Positions 16,449-25,326 of a DNA stretch of 64,000 bases are shown in pieces (the first letter of the stretch is position 1; each line of letters starts with the position of its first letter). The DNA is from Halomonas sp. HL-48 (GTDB lineage Bacteria > Pseudomonadota > Gammaproteobacteria > Pseudomonadales > Halomonadaceae). Where the stretch lies: the NCBI RefSeq assembly GCF_001314875.1, contig NZ_LJZS01000006.1:99126-163125 (forward strand), written 5' to 3'. The notes beneath the pieces are model-generated. The model did not search any database and was not told where the DNA came from. It saw only the letters and a program-made list of their open reading frames with translations. The position numbers and the translations under genes are program-made.

Positions 16449-17588
16449 ATGCGCCTGATCCACCGTGCCTCACCCTGGCGCTCCCTGATCGATGACGATG
16501 GAGCGCTCAATATCCCGGCGCTCACCGCGCCATTGGACTATCTCACGGACTGTCTCACCCCCCGCACGTCGTCGTTGCCGTCCTCGCTACCCCATGCCCA
16601 TGCTTGGCAGCTGTCGCTGGTAGAATCGCTGGTGCACTATGATCTGCCTGCCTGGCGCATCAGCCAGCTCATCAGCGACCATAACGCCAGTCTTTACCGC
16701 CAGGCGATCAACCTCTCGCTTGACGATATGCGCGCCCAGGGCTGGGGAGAGCCACCGGCCGATTATTGCGTACTGCTGCTGGGCTCGGCGGCGCGCTACG
16801 AAAGCCTGCTGGGCCCGGATCAGGATAATGCGTTGATTATTGGCGACTACCCTGACCACCGCCACGTTGAAATCGACGGCTACTTTCAGGCATTGGGGGA
16901 GCGATTTACCGCACGCTTGGACGATGCGGGCATACCGCTGTGCCGCGGCCATGTCATGGCGCGCTGGCCGATGTGGCGTAAACGGCTCAGCGAATGGTGC
17001 GCGCAGCTATCGATCTGGAGCGCTGACCGGCGGGTGAAGCGCGTGCAGCAGACCAATATCCTGCTCGATTTTTTCCCGGTGGCGGGCAATCCAGCGCTGG
17101 CTGAGCGACTTGGCGATTGCATCGCGGCGACACTCCCCAAGGCTGCTCTTTTCATGCATGAGATGAGCGCATTGCTCGAGGAGCTGCCGGTCGCGCTGGA
17201 TCGCTTTGGCCGGATTGCCTCGAGCCCCGCACTGGATGCGCCCCATGACGAAGCCATCAACCTCAAGCAGCAGGGCCTGCTGCCCTTGATCAGCGCCGTG
17301 CGGCTGCTGTGCGTGCGCCATCAGCGCCGTGAAGTCGCGACTCGCGAACGCTTGGCCGCGCTCAGCCATGTGGCCGGTGTGCTGCCTGTGGCGCAGGCGG
17401 ATTTGCTGGTGGCCGCCCTTGAGCGCCTTCAGCAGTGCCTGCTGAATCAGCAGCGCGCCAATAAAGCCCGAGGTCAGGCCGCCGACGGCTGGGTAGACCT
17501 GGGGGCTTTAAGGGACGATGAGCGCCTGCTGCTGAAGTTTGATCTCCAGCAGATCAAAGCGTTTGTCCAGCAGGTAAGCGACCGTTGA
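16449..17588 (+). CDS. DUF294-type nucleotidyltransferase-like protein
   Basis: A 379-residue protein with the DUF294 nucleotidyltransferase-like core and its helical C-terminal domain. The signature GSAARYESLLGPDQDNAL (about residues 111-128) matches the GSxxRxE...DQDNA pattern of this family, which resembles the GlnD uridylyltransferase fold. Longer homologues carry N-terminal cNMP-binding and CBS domains; this one has only about 95 unrelated residues there. It has a GGGGAGG ribosome site. It ends 13 bases before the end of the convergent sensor kinase gene; in other gamma-proteobacteria DUF294 genes accompany the same exonuclease and transporter-like partners, as I recall. Substrate unknown. 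Confidence 0.8.
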   Translation: MRLIHRASPWRSLIDDDGALNIPALTAPLDYLTDCLTPRTSSLPSSLPHAHAWQLSLVESLVHYDLPAWRISQLISDHNASLYRQAINLSLDDMRAQGWGEPPADYCVLLLGSAARYESLLGPDQDNALIIGDYPDHRHVEIDGYFQALGERFTARLDDAGIPLCRGHVMARWPMWRKRLSEWCAQLSIWSADRRVKRVQQTNILLDFFPVAGNPALAERLGDCIAATLPKAALFMHEMSALLEELPVALDRFGRIASSPALDAPHDEAINLKQQGLLPLISAVRLLCVRHQRREVATRERLAALSHVAGVLPVAQADLLVAALERLQQCLLNQQRANKARGQAADGWVDLGALRDDERLLLKFDLQQIKAFVQQVSDR

Positions 17589-17601
17589 TGATGGGCCGGC
17601 C

Positions 17602-20355
17602 TCATGTGGATGACGGCGCTGTCGTGTCGTCCGGTGCCGGCGGCAGTTCGAGGGTCAGGCAGGCGCCGCCAAGGGTTCTGGCATCTTCCACCCAGAGTCG
17701 CCCGCCCAGATGGGCAATGATGCCTCGGCTGATGGGCAGCCCCAGGCCGCTGCCCTTGGGTCGCCCGTGGGGAATGTCGCCGTCCTGCTGGAGCTGGTGG
17801 AATTTCTCGAATACCCGCTCGCGCTCGTCGGCGCTGATGCCGGCGCCGTTATCTTCCACGCTCAGGCGAAAATGACGGCGGTGATGGTAGAGGGTCAGGC
17901 GGACCTTGGGGTGCTGCCGGTCGGCAAACTTGCCCGCGTTATCGAGCAGGTTGATGATGACCTGTTCGAGGCGGTCCTGGTCGCCGATCACCATGGCCGG
18001 GTCGGCCTCGAGGCTAATCTCAAGCTCAATGCCGCGTTCCTGATGCAGGTGGGCAATGGCATCGACGCTGTGCCGCGCCAGCGCCGCCAGGTCAAGCGGC
18101 ACCGGGTTGAGCGTCAAGCGGCCGCTCTCCAGGCGGGCCAGATCCAGAATCTCTTCAATCAGGCGCGACAGCCGCTGGCTTTCATGAACGATAACGTCAA
18201 GGAAGTGCTCACGCTTGTCGTCGGGTAGCTCGCTGTTGTCACGCAGAATCTCAGCAAAGGCACGAATCGAGGTGAGCGGCGTGCGCAGCTCGTGGCTGAC
18301 CATGGCGACAAACTCGTCCTTCAACCGGTCCAGCTCGCGCAGGCGCTCGTTGGCGCTGCGCAACTCCTCACCAATCTGCGCCAGCTCCTGGGACTTTTGC
18401 TCCAGGCGCCGGTTGTACTCGAGGGTCTGAGAGGTGGTATCCAGAATGCTCAGAATGGACTCGATATCCAGCGCTTCGCCGCGCACCACCGAATTGATCA
18501 GCACCCGCGCCGAGGCGCTGCCGAGCGACCCGGCGAGCGCCTGTTCGGCGCGGGTAATCAGCCCAGCGTCGGCGGGCTCTTCAGCATCGAACCCACCTTT
18601 GGGCCCGCTTTGGCGGAACACCCGACGCGTGGCCTGCTCGCCGAGGTAGCGAATAAGCAGCTCACTGAGCGCCCCCTGGGTGGTTTGCCCGCGCCACAGC
18701 GGGGTGCTTTGCAGGTTGGGGTGCATGGCTTGGGTAAACAGCGCTGCCTGGGTCTGTTCAAGCGGGGTGGGGCGCGTAAATAGCGACACGCCGACCAGGA
18801 GCCCGACGTTGGCCAGCATGCTCCACAGCAGCGAATGGGTGTAAATATCCCAGCCTTCCAGGCCGAACAGCGCGTAGGGCGTCAGCCAGCCTATGCCCCA
18901 GGGCCCGTCGGTGAGCAGCGAGGCATCCAGCCAGCCCGACTGGGCAAACCCCGGCAGCAGCAGCGTGTAGCACCAGACCAGAAACCCGGCGATCAGCCCG
19001 GCAGCCGCCCCCTGGCGTGTGGCGCCCCGCCAGTACAGGCCAATCAGCAGCGCGGGGGCAAACTGGGCGGCCCCCGCGAAGGACACCAGCCCAATCGTCA
19101 CCAGGCTGTAAGAGTCGCCAATCAGCGCGTGGTAGAGATAGCCAAGCAGCAGAATCAGCACAATGGCCACCCGCCGGATGCCGAGCAGCCAGCCGGCAAG
19201 TTCGCCCTTGGTGCTCAAGTGCAAGCGCCGTGAACGCAGCAGCAGCGGCATCACCAGCTGGTTGCTGACCATGGTCGACAGTGCAATGGTCTCGACAATG
19301 ACCATCCCGGTGGCCGCCGACAGACCGCCGATGAATACCAGCAGCGGCAGCCCTTCAAGCCCCGCCGAGAGCGGCAGCGTCAGCACGAAGCTGTCAGGGT
19401 CGCCAGCGCTCACGCCGAGCAACAGCCCGGCCAGGGCAATGGGGATCACGAACAGGTTGATCAGCAGCATATACAGCGGGAACAGCCAGCTCGCCCGGGT
19501 CAAATGCTGCTCATCGACGTTTTCTACCACCAATACCTGGAACTGGCGTGGCAGGGTCAAGAACGCCAGAAACGCCAGCACCAGCATGCCGACCCAGCCG
19601 GTAACCCCGCCGGGTACGCTGTCCAGGCGCATGCTGTCGGCGAGGCCCGGCGTGGCGGCTACCTCGGCAAACAGCGCAGCAGGCCCCTCAAACATCACAA
19701 AAACGACGAATATGCCCACGGCCATGAAGGCCACCAGCTTGACGATCGATTCAAGCGCAATGGCGGCCACCATGCCCTCGTGACGTTCGCTGGCATCCAG
19801 GTGGCGGGTGCCGAACAGGATGATGAAAATCGCCAGCACCAGGGCAACCCAGAGGGATTTATCCATCCAGAAGCGTTCATCCACCAGGGTGGTGTCGGCG
19901 GTATTCGGGTAGTTGATCAATACCGCATGACTCACCGTGATCGCCTTCAGCTGGAGCGCAATATACGGAGTAATGCTGATCAGCGCCATCAGGGCGACAA
20001 GGGCGCCCAGGCCGCTGCTCTTGCCGTAGCGCGCGCTAATGAAGTCGGCAATCGAGGTGATCCGCTGCCGCGCGGCGATGCGTACCATCTTGCGGATCAC
20101 AAAGGGGGCCAGCAGCATGGCAAGTGTTGGGCCCAGATAGATTAGTAAAAAGCTGGGACCGTGCTCGGCGGCCCGCCCGACGCTGCCGTAGAACGTCCAG
20201 GCGGTGCAGTAGACGGCAATGGAGAGGGCATAGACCGTAGGCGAGCCGATCAGTGAACGGCCCTGTTCCGCGCGGCGGTCTCCCCAGGCAGCGACCAGAA
20301 ACAATAGCGCCAGATAACCAAAGGCGGTGCCGAGTATGAGCGGATCAGTAAGCAT
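17602..20355 (-). CDS. Transporter-like sensor histidine kinase (CbrA/CrbS type)
   Basis: A 917-residue inner-membrane kinase. Residues 1 to about 520 form a sodium:solute symporter (SLC5-like) domain with roughly a dozen helices, as in CbrA and CrbS. A STAC-like connector (ALSELLIRYLGEQATRRVF) and coiled coil follow. The kinase core has the HisKA motif SHELRTP with phospho-accepting H688, then NLLDNAGKFA, DNGAGI and GSGLGLPIS. No receiver domain is fused. The ATG at 20355 lies two bases after the stop of the small membrane protein gene; a GTG at 20388 would overlap it. CbrA and CrbS control carbon/nitrogen or acetate use in other bacteria; the ligand here is unknown. Confidence 0.9.
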   Translation of the reverse strand: MLTDPLILGTAFGYLALLFLVAAWGDRRAEQGRSLIGSPTVYALSIAVYCTAWTFYGSVGRAAEHGPSFLLIYLGPTLAMLLAPFVIRKMVRIAARQRITSIADFISARYGKSSGLGALVALMALISITPYIALQLKAITVSHAVLINYPNTADTTLVDERFWMDKSLWVALVLAIFIILFGTRHLDASERHEGMVAAIALESIVKLVAFMAVGIFVVFVMFEGPAALFAEVAATPGLADSMRLDSVPGGVTGWVGMLVLAFLAFLTLPRQFQVLVVENVDEQHLTRASWLFPLYMLLINLFVIPIALAGLLLGVSAGDPDSFVLTLPLSAGLEGLPLLVFIGGLSAATGMVIVETIALSTMVSNQLVMPLLLRSRRLHLSTKGELAGWLLGIRRVAIVLILLLGYLYHALIGDSYSLVTIGLVSFAGAAQFAPALLIGLYWRGATRQGAAAGLIAGFLVWCYTLLLPGFAQSGWLDASLLTDGPWGIGWLTPYALFGLEGWDIYTHSLLWSMLANVGLLVGVSLFTRPTPLEQTQAALFTQAMHPNLQSTPLWRGQTTQGALSELLIRYLGEQATRRVFRQSGPKGGFDAEEPADAGLITRAEQALAGSLGSASARVLINSVVRGEALDIESILSILDTTSQTLEYNRRLEQKSQELAQIGEELRSANERLRELDRLKDEFVAMVSHELRTPLTSIRAFAEILRDNSELPDDKREHFLDVIVHESQRLSRLIEEILDLARLESGRLTLNPVPLDLAALARHSVDAIAHLHQERGIELEISLEADPAMVIGDQDRLEQVIINLLDNAGKFADRQHPKVRLTLYHHRRHFRLSVEDNGAGISADERERVFEKFHQLQQDGDIPHGRPKGSGLGLPISRGIIAHLGGRLWVEDARTLGGACLTLELPPAPDDTTAPSST

Positions 20356-20357
20356 GG

Positions 20358-20567
20358 TCAGCGGCCCGCACGATGTTCCATGAGCCACGCCACCAGGCCG
20401 ATCACGATCGCCCAGGCACTGAACAGATACAGCGGCAGCCAGCCGATGTGCGACGCAGGGAAGCGGTCGACCACAAGGATCACGGGCGGGCAGAACAGCA
20501 GTAGCGCGATGGCCACCAGGGCCATCAGCCGTTCGGCTTTACGTGACTTGAGGCCTGACGGTTTCAT
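20358..20567 (-). CDS. Small two-helix membrane protein preceding the sensor kinase
   Basis: A 69-residue protein with a basic N-terminus ([13 protein letters not shown]) and two hydrophobic segments at roughly residues 15-33 and 42-62, ending in basic residues. It overlaps the exonuclease gene by four bases (ATGA) and ends two bases before the kinase start, so its translation probably feeds the kinase. A small membrane protein called CbrX holds the same position before cbrA in Pseudomonas, from memory; sequence homology is not shown here. Confidence 0.75.
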   Translation of the reverse strand: MKPSGLKSRKAERLMALVAIALLLFCPPVILVVDRFPASHIGWLPLYLFSAWAIVIGLVAWLMEHRAGR

Positions 20568-22627
20568 GTGGAGCTGGCATCCTGTCGGTCAAAGGCATTG
20601 GCCTGAAGGGCGAGCAACTGCTCCAGGGTATCGATCCCCCGCGCCTCCAGCCGCGGCAGCAGCGCCAGCCATAGCTCGGCGGTGACGCGTGCATCGCCAA
20701 GCGCGGTGTGGCGCGTGCCGGGTGGAAACGCCAGGTCATACCGCTGGGCAAGGCTGTCGAGGTCGTGGCCATCCAGCGCTTCGTCCAGGGCGCGTGAAAT
20801 CAGCAGGGTATCGATCACCGGGATGTCGAACGTAACGCCTTTATGGCTGATAGCCAGTAAGTCAAAGGCGGCGTTATGGGCCAGCATGACGGCGTCGCCC
20901 ACGTAGTCGCGGAAGCGGGTCAGGACGATGTCCAGCGGCGGCGCGCCGGCCACATCGGCATCGGTAAGACCGTGGATGGCGGTGCTGGCCAGCGGAATAG
21001 GCCGCTTGGGGTCGACCTTCTGGTCGAAGACGTCGCTTGCCAGCAGCTTTGCGTTGACCACGCGGCAGGCGCCGAGACTGATCACCGTATCGCCGCGGCG
21101 CAGTTCAAGTCCGGTGGTTTCGGTATCAAAGGCGACGATCTCGAGGCTGCGCAGCGAACGGCTGGCAAGGGCTTCGTCGGGCGGCGGCAGGTCGGCAATG
21201 CCGAAATCATGAAATTCAGGGCGCGGCGGGGCGGTTTCCCGCGGAGCGCCGACGCGCTCCATGGCGGGTAACGGAAGGCGCAGCCGGGCATGGGTGCCGT
21301 TATCGTCGGCCAGGCTCCAGATATCGCTGGCGTGTTGGCGCAGCACGTCGGCAACGCTTGGGCTCAGCGGCAGTGACGGCAGCGTCTGCTGCCGCCATTC
21401 AGCCAGCTCGTGTTCGGGCAGTGCCTTGCCGTGCCAGATAAGGTCCAGATAGACGCGCTTGTTGCCCAGGCACATCTCGCCTTCAAAGCCGCTGTCGGGA
21501 AGATGGGTGTTGAGATGCTTGACCAGCGAATCGAACAGCGCGATCAGCGCCGGCGCGTCGCCCTTGAACCAGGCGGGCATGCCCACGGGGGTGATCAGGC
21601 GGTGCTCGGGGTCGAGGCGTTCATCCAGCGCCTGCCAGAAATCGTTGGACCACATGGGCGTCAGACGCTCGCCCTGATGCTGCATGTCATCCAGTAGCTG
21701 ACCAATCTTGGCGACGTTGTCGCCAAGCGTGGCGCCTTCTTCCTGGATAACCCGCTCGAACCGCTGACGCAGCGCTGAGGTGTCGACGTCGCCCTGATGC
21801 CTGAGCTGAATCAGCGCGTCGGCGGCGCTGGTCAGGCTGGCGGTATGCTGGCGCAGCGGCGTCAACATACCGGCGAGTTCCGCTCTAACGCCCATTTCAC
21901 TCGACCATGAGGCGGTGGCGTCGCTGAAGGTCAGCAGCGTTTCGCCATCGCTGCCCGGTACGCGGCGCAAAATAACCTTGAGCCAGCGGTCATCGCAGGG
22001 CGCCAGCAGCTCGCGTGGGGCACCATCGTCGGGTAGCTGACTAATCGCCTGCTGCAAGCTGGCGACCGGGATAAGCGCTTCGAGACGCTTGCCCAGGCCG
22101 AGGCCGGTATGGTCGACAAAAAAATCCTCGGCGGCCTGATTGAACAGCATGACCCGGCGATGGTGGTCGCACAGCAGCAGCGGCGTCTCGAGCACCTGCA
22201 GCAGGGTTTCCAGCTCCTGGCGGATCTTGGCGGCGCTGCGAGCGCCCTCCGTGTGTGCCGTGGCTAAACGGCTGCGGTCTTCCCGCCAGCTTTCGCGGAC
22301 GCGCTGCAGGTCTGGACCAAGGCCCTTAAGCCAGCCTTCAGGTGGGTATTCATCGCGGGCATCGGGGTTGGCCACCAGGCGTGCCAGTTGAACCTGTAAA
22401 TGACGCAGCGGGGTAAACAGCATGCGTTCGAGCAGCAAGCCGACCAGGAATATCGTCGCGCCGCCGGCAAAGCTGCCGAGCCACAGGGCAATGCGCGTTG
22501 TGCCGGTGGGGGCAAGCTGAGTGTCCAGCCAGGCGGCAAACACCGCCCCGCCCAGCAGGCTGATACCGCTGAGAATGAGCCACAGGCCAATCAGTCGCTG
22601 GCGTTTGGGTAGCCCGCCTCGTGTCAT
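20564..22627 (-). CDS. Membrane-anchored PAS/3'-5' exonuclease fusion protein
   Basis: A 687-residue fusion. Two N-terminal transmembrane helices (about 11-33 and 43-67) are followed by a HAMP-like/coiled-coil stretch, a PAS-like domain (about 140-230), a helical region resembling a degenerate histidine-kinase module, and a C-terminal DnaQ-type exonuclease (about 495-670). The DEDDh active site appears complete: D501 and E503 in FDTETTGL, D589 in HNAAFDLL, H640 and D645 in HTALGDARV. DnaQ domains proofread or degrade DNA or RNA in the cytosol, so tethering one behind a membrane sensor is unusual. Four-base overlaps join it to both neighbours. Substrate and signal are unknown. Confidence 0.85.
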   Translation of the reverse strand: MTRGGLPKRQRLIGLWLILSGISLLGGAVFAAWLDTQLAPTGTTRIALWLGSFAGGATIFLVGLLLERMLFTPLRHLQVQLARLVANPDARDEYPPEGWLKGLGPDLQRVRESWREDRSRLATAHTEGARSAAKIRQELETLLQVLETPLLLCDHHRRVMLFNQAAEDFFVDHTGLGLGKRLEALIPVASLQQAISQLPDDGAPRELLAPCDDRWLKVILRRVPGSDGETLLTFSDATASWSSEMGVRAELAGMLTPLRQHTASLTSAADALIQLRHQGDVDTSALRQRFERVIQEEGATLGDNVAKIGQLLDDMQHQGERLTPMWSNDFWQALDERLDPEHRLITPVGMPAWFKGDAPALIALFDSLVKHLNTHLPDSGFEGEMCLGNKRVYLDLIWHGKALPEHELAEWRQQTLPSLPLSPSVADVLRQHASDIWSLADDNGTHARLRLPLPAMERVGAPRETAPPRPEFHDFGIADLPPPDEALASRSLRSLEIVAFDTETTGLELRRGDTVISLGACRVVNAKLLASDVFDQKVDPKRPIPLASTAIHGLTDADVAGAPPLDIVLTRFRDYVGDAVMLAHNAAFDLLAISHKGVTFDIPVIDTLLISRALDEALDGHDLDSLAQRYDLAFPPGTRHTALGDARVTAELWLALLPRLEARGIDTLEQLLALQANAFDRQDASST

Positions 22628-22998
22628 GAAGGGTGTCCGCTTAGCAGGGCGTTGACTTTTTCAACCAGCGCCTGGGTGGAAAAGGGCTTGGTAATGTAAT
22701 CATCAGCGCCCAGGGCCATGCCTTTTTCCCGCTCGACCTCGCGGCCGTGCGCCGTCAGCATGATGATGGGCAGCGCGGCCGTGGCAGTCTGCTGGCGAAG
22801 CTGTTCCAGCACATCGAAACCGCTAATGCCGGGTAGGCTGATGTCCAGCAGGATCAGATCAGGAGGGGCCTGCTGCACATGGGCAAGGGCCTGTTCGCCA
22901 TCTTCTGCCGTGATGACGTCGAAGCCCGCCTGCTGCATCAGAAACTCAAGCGATATGAGGATATTGGGCTCGTCATCGACCACAAGCACTTTGGCCAT
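22624..22998 (-). CDS. Single-domain response regulator (CheY-like)
   Basis: A 124-residue receiver domain without an output domain. D8-D9 form the acidic pocket, D52 in LLDIS is the phosphorylation site, and MLTAHG and YITKP supply the conserved Thr and Lys. It is first in the operon, overlaps the exonuclease gene by ATGA, and is the obvious candidate to receive phosphate from the sensor kinase of the same operon. The ATG at 22998 with a GGAG site is preferred to the longer open frame. CbrB and CrbR, the partners of related kinases, have DNA-binding output domains; this regulator does not. Confidence 0.92.
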   Translation of the reverse strand: MAKVLVVDDEPNILISLEFLMQQAGFDVITAEDGEQALAHVQQAPPDLILLDISLPGISGFDVLEQLRQQTATAALPIIMLTAHGREVEREKGMALGADDYITKPFSTQALVEKVNALLSGHPS

Positions 22999-23285
22999 CG
23001 TGGGCTCCCGAACGTTAAGGGTTAGAGGGACGCAAAACGTCCCCGTGAATAGCCAGAGTGTAGGTAGGTGAAAGGGATGCGCCAAGACGACCTTGGCCGA
23101 ATGCGATGGCATGAAATGGAGGCTTGGCGTTCATTTTTAGACTGATGTGTACAACTTTAGATGTATTTTTGCCGTGTGACAGGTTGGTCGCGTGGACGTT
23201 ATCCCGTCGGCAGGCCACCATATAGGAGTTTGTGCTTTTCTGATTTTATAACTGATTGATAACCATACCCAAAGGAGCAACGCCA
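22999..23285. other. Divergent intergenic region between the signalling operon and cstA
   Basis: About 287 bases separate two divergent genes and must contain both promoters. The stretch 23125-23185 is AT-rich. The cstA ribosome site AAAGGAG ends eight bases before its ATG. I could not fix -35/-10 pairs with confidence. Placement would allow the response regulator pathway to control the transporter, which is speculation. Confidence 0.45.
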
Positions 23286-24965
23286 ATGAGTGCCGTCATT
23301 TTGCTGCTGCTAGGTCTTGGGGCCATGGCAGCAGGATACTTTGTTTACTCAAGGTTCATCGCTGAAAAGATTTATCAGCTCGATCCGGACTTTAAAACCC
23401 CAGCCCATGAGTTTGAAGACGGTGTCGACTATGTCCCGACCAACCGTTTTGTACTGTGGGGGCATCATTTTACGTCGGTAGCGGGTGCTGCGCCCATCGT
23501 AGGCCCCGCGATCGCCGTGATCTGGGGCTGGGCGCCGGCGTTTTTGTGGGTGGTGTTCGGCACTATCTTTTTTGCCGGTATTCATGATTCCGGGGCCATA
23601 TGGGCCAGTGTGCGCAATAAGGCGAAATCCGTAGGGGCGCTGACAGGTGACGTTGTTGGCGCGCGTGCACGCAGTATCTTCATGATCGTCATTTTTTTGG
23701 TCTTGCTGATGGTTAACGCCGTGTTTGCGGTGGTGATCGCGGGCTTGATGATGGATTTCTCCAGCGCAGTGGTGCCGGTCTGGGGAGCTATTCTGGTGGC
23801 GTTGGTGATAGGCCAATTGATTTATCGGCGGATTTTGAGTCTTCCGGTCGTCTCGATATTGGGCGTCATTGCCCTCTATGCGTTGATAGGGATTGGGCCT
23901 TCAGTGCCTGTGCAAATGCCTGACGAAGTGGGTGCCATGTCAGGTAACGCAGTATGGATTTTAATTCTATTTGGCTATGCCGCTGTGGCATCGCTACTGC
24001 CGGTATGGATGCTATTGCAGCCACGCGACTATATTAATGGTCTTCAGCTGTTTATCGGGTTGATCATTCTCTACGGGGCATTAGTGCTACTTAACCCCAA
24101 CCTGGTTGCACCGGCATTCAACAGTGATGTGCCTGATGGAACGCCTTCACTGTTACCGCTGCTTTTTGTGACCATTGCATGCGGTGCGATCTCGGGTTTC
24201 CACGGTTTGGTGTCGTCGGGCACCACGTCAAAACAGCTGGATAAGGAAACCGATGTTCGCTTCGTGGGCTATTTTGGTGCCGTCGGTGAGGGCATGTTGG
24301 CGCTGGCCGCCATTCTGGTTGCAACCGCTGGTTTTGCTTCGCTGGGCGACTGGGAGGCAATGTATTCCGCCTTCGGTCAAGGGGGCGTGAACGCCTTTGT
24401 TGAAGGGGGTGCCTTTGTCATCCATAACGGCATCGGATTGCCGGAAGCCACGGCGTCCACCCTGTTAACCGTCATGGCAGCCCTCTTTGCGGGCACGACC
24501 ATGGATACCGGGCTACGTTTGCAGCGTTATATATTCCAGGAGTGGGGCGAGATCTATCAGCAGCAGTGGATGAAAAAGCCGGCGATTGCGACCTTTCTGG
24601 CCGTGGGCTCCTGTTTGCTACTTGCCTTTGGTGCCGGTGGCGCTGATGGATCAGGCGGGCTGATTATCTGGCCGCTGTTCGGTACCACCAATCAGCTTTT
24701 AGCAGGTCTTACGCTGCTGGTGATTACCGTTATGCTGGTTCGGCTTAAGCGTCCGATGTGGTTTACGCTGGCACCGCTTTGCTTTTTGCTGGTGATGACC
24801 ATCCTGGCGCTGTTGCTTCAGCTTCGCACGTTCTGGAATGACGGCAACATGTTCCTGCTGGGGCTGGATATCGTGGTGCTTATTGCCGCTGTGCTGGTAG
24901 CAATGGAGTGTGCGTCGGCGCTCAAGCGTTCGCGGGCGGACATTGCCGCTCAGCGCTCATCATGA
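23286..24965 (+). CDS. cstA: CstA-family carbon starvation transporter
   Basis: A 559-residue polytopic inner-membrane protein of the CstA family, whose characterised members import pyruvate or peptides under carbon limitation. Characteristic segments are NRFVLWGHHFTSVAGAAPIVGP near residue 50 (in part), FAGIHDSGAIWASVRNKAKS (in part), SGFHGLVSSGTTSKQ and LFGTTNQLLAGL. It belongs to the shorter form (E. coli CstA has 701 residues). The ATG at 23286 with AAAGGAG eight bases upstream is chosen over a TTG at 23256. It leads a likely operon with a cory-CC-star gene and an ArsA-like ATPase. Confidence 0.9.
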   Translation: MSAVILLLLGLGAMAAGYFVYSRFIAEKIYQLDPDFKTPAHEFEDGVDYVPTNRFVLWGHHFTSVAGAAPIVGPAIAVIWGWAPAFLWVVFGTIFFAGIHDSGAIWASVRNKAKSVGALTGDVVGARARSIFMIVIFLVLLMVNAVFAVVIAGLMMDFSSAVVPVWGAILVALVIGQLIYRRILSLPVVSILGVIALYALIGIGPSVPVQMPDEVGAMSGNAVWILILFGYAAVASLLPVWMLLQPRDYINGLQLFIGLIILYGALVLLNPNLVAPAFNSDVPDGTPSLLPLLFVTIACGAISGFHGLVSSGTTSKQLDKETDVRFVGYFGAVGEGMLALAAILVATAGFASLGDWEAMYSAFGQGGVNAFVEGGAFVIHNGIGLPEATASTLLTVMAALFAGTTMDTGLRLQRYIFQEWGEIYQQQWMKKPAIATFLAVGSCLLLAFGAGGADGSGGLIIWPLFGTTNQLLAGLTLLVITVMLVRLKRPMWFTLAPLCFLLVMTILALLLQLRTFWNDGNMFLLGLDIVVLIAAVLVAMECASALKRSRADIAAQRSS

Positions 24966-24988
24966 TGAATCTGTAGGAGTCACAGCTG

Positions 24989-25295
24989 ATGAACGACGAG
25001 CCCAAACACGGGTCATCATCGCGTCGTAGCGGCTGGCGGGCCTGGTTGTACCAGCCAGGCCCGCTTCTACACCGAAGAGGTGTACAGCTCGCGCTATCGA
25101 GGCGCTATCGCACGCGCGCGCCGCGACGAGGACGATCTGTTTATGCTGCTGGTGTTTTCCGAAATGATGGGGTTACAAAATCCCGCTTCCTACTACACGC
25201 TCGAGCTTCAGCCGCTGCTGTTGGAACGCTTCCATGACTGGCATATCCGCATGGGTATGGAGCGTTCGCCTCTGGATAATTTCCGCTGCTGCTGA
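24989..25295 (+). pseudogene. cory-CC-star family protein, frameshifted by a 4-bp duplication
   Basis: From the ATG at 24989 (AGGAG upstream) the frame reads MNDEPKHGSSSRRSGWRAWLYQ and then leaves the family sequence. The next frame carries the recognisable body: ARFYTEEVYSSRYRGA, RRDEDDLFMLLVFSEMMG, NPASYYTLELQPLLLERF, HDWHIRMGMERSPLD, ending FRCC-stop at 25295, the trait behind the name cory-CC-star. At the break (25051-25058) CCAG occurs twice in tandem. Removing one copy restores a single frame of 100 codons. The gene sits between cstA and an ArsA-like ATPase, its usual company as I recall. It may be a real mutation, a sequencing error, or a gene now starting inside (GTG at 25080). Confidence 0.8.
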
Positions 25296-25326
25296 GCTCG
25301 CCTTGGCGTTTTTTATTGAGTCATAC

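Noticed and set aside
23125..23170. Sequence AAAGTTGTACACAT (minus strand) as a Ter site for the Tus-like protein
   Set aside because: Only part of the E. coli Ter core matches, and it lies between divergent genes with no sign of polarity. No convincing Ter site was found by eye anywhere in the window, including near the tus-like gene.
25080..25295. cory-CC-star as an intact gene starting at GTG 25080
   Set aside because: This start lacks a ribosome site and drops the ARFYTEE segment that continues the family-like sequence; the CCAG duplication with a good ribosome site at 24989 explains the data better, though this start cannot be excluded.
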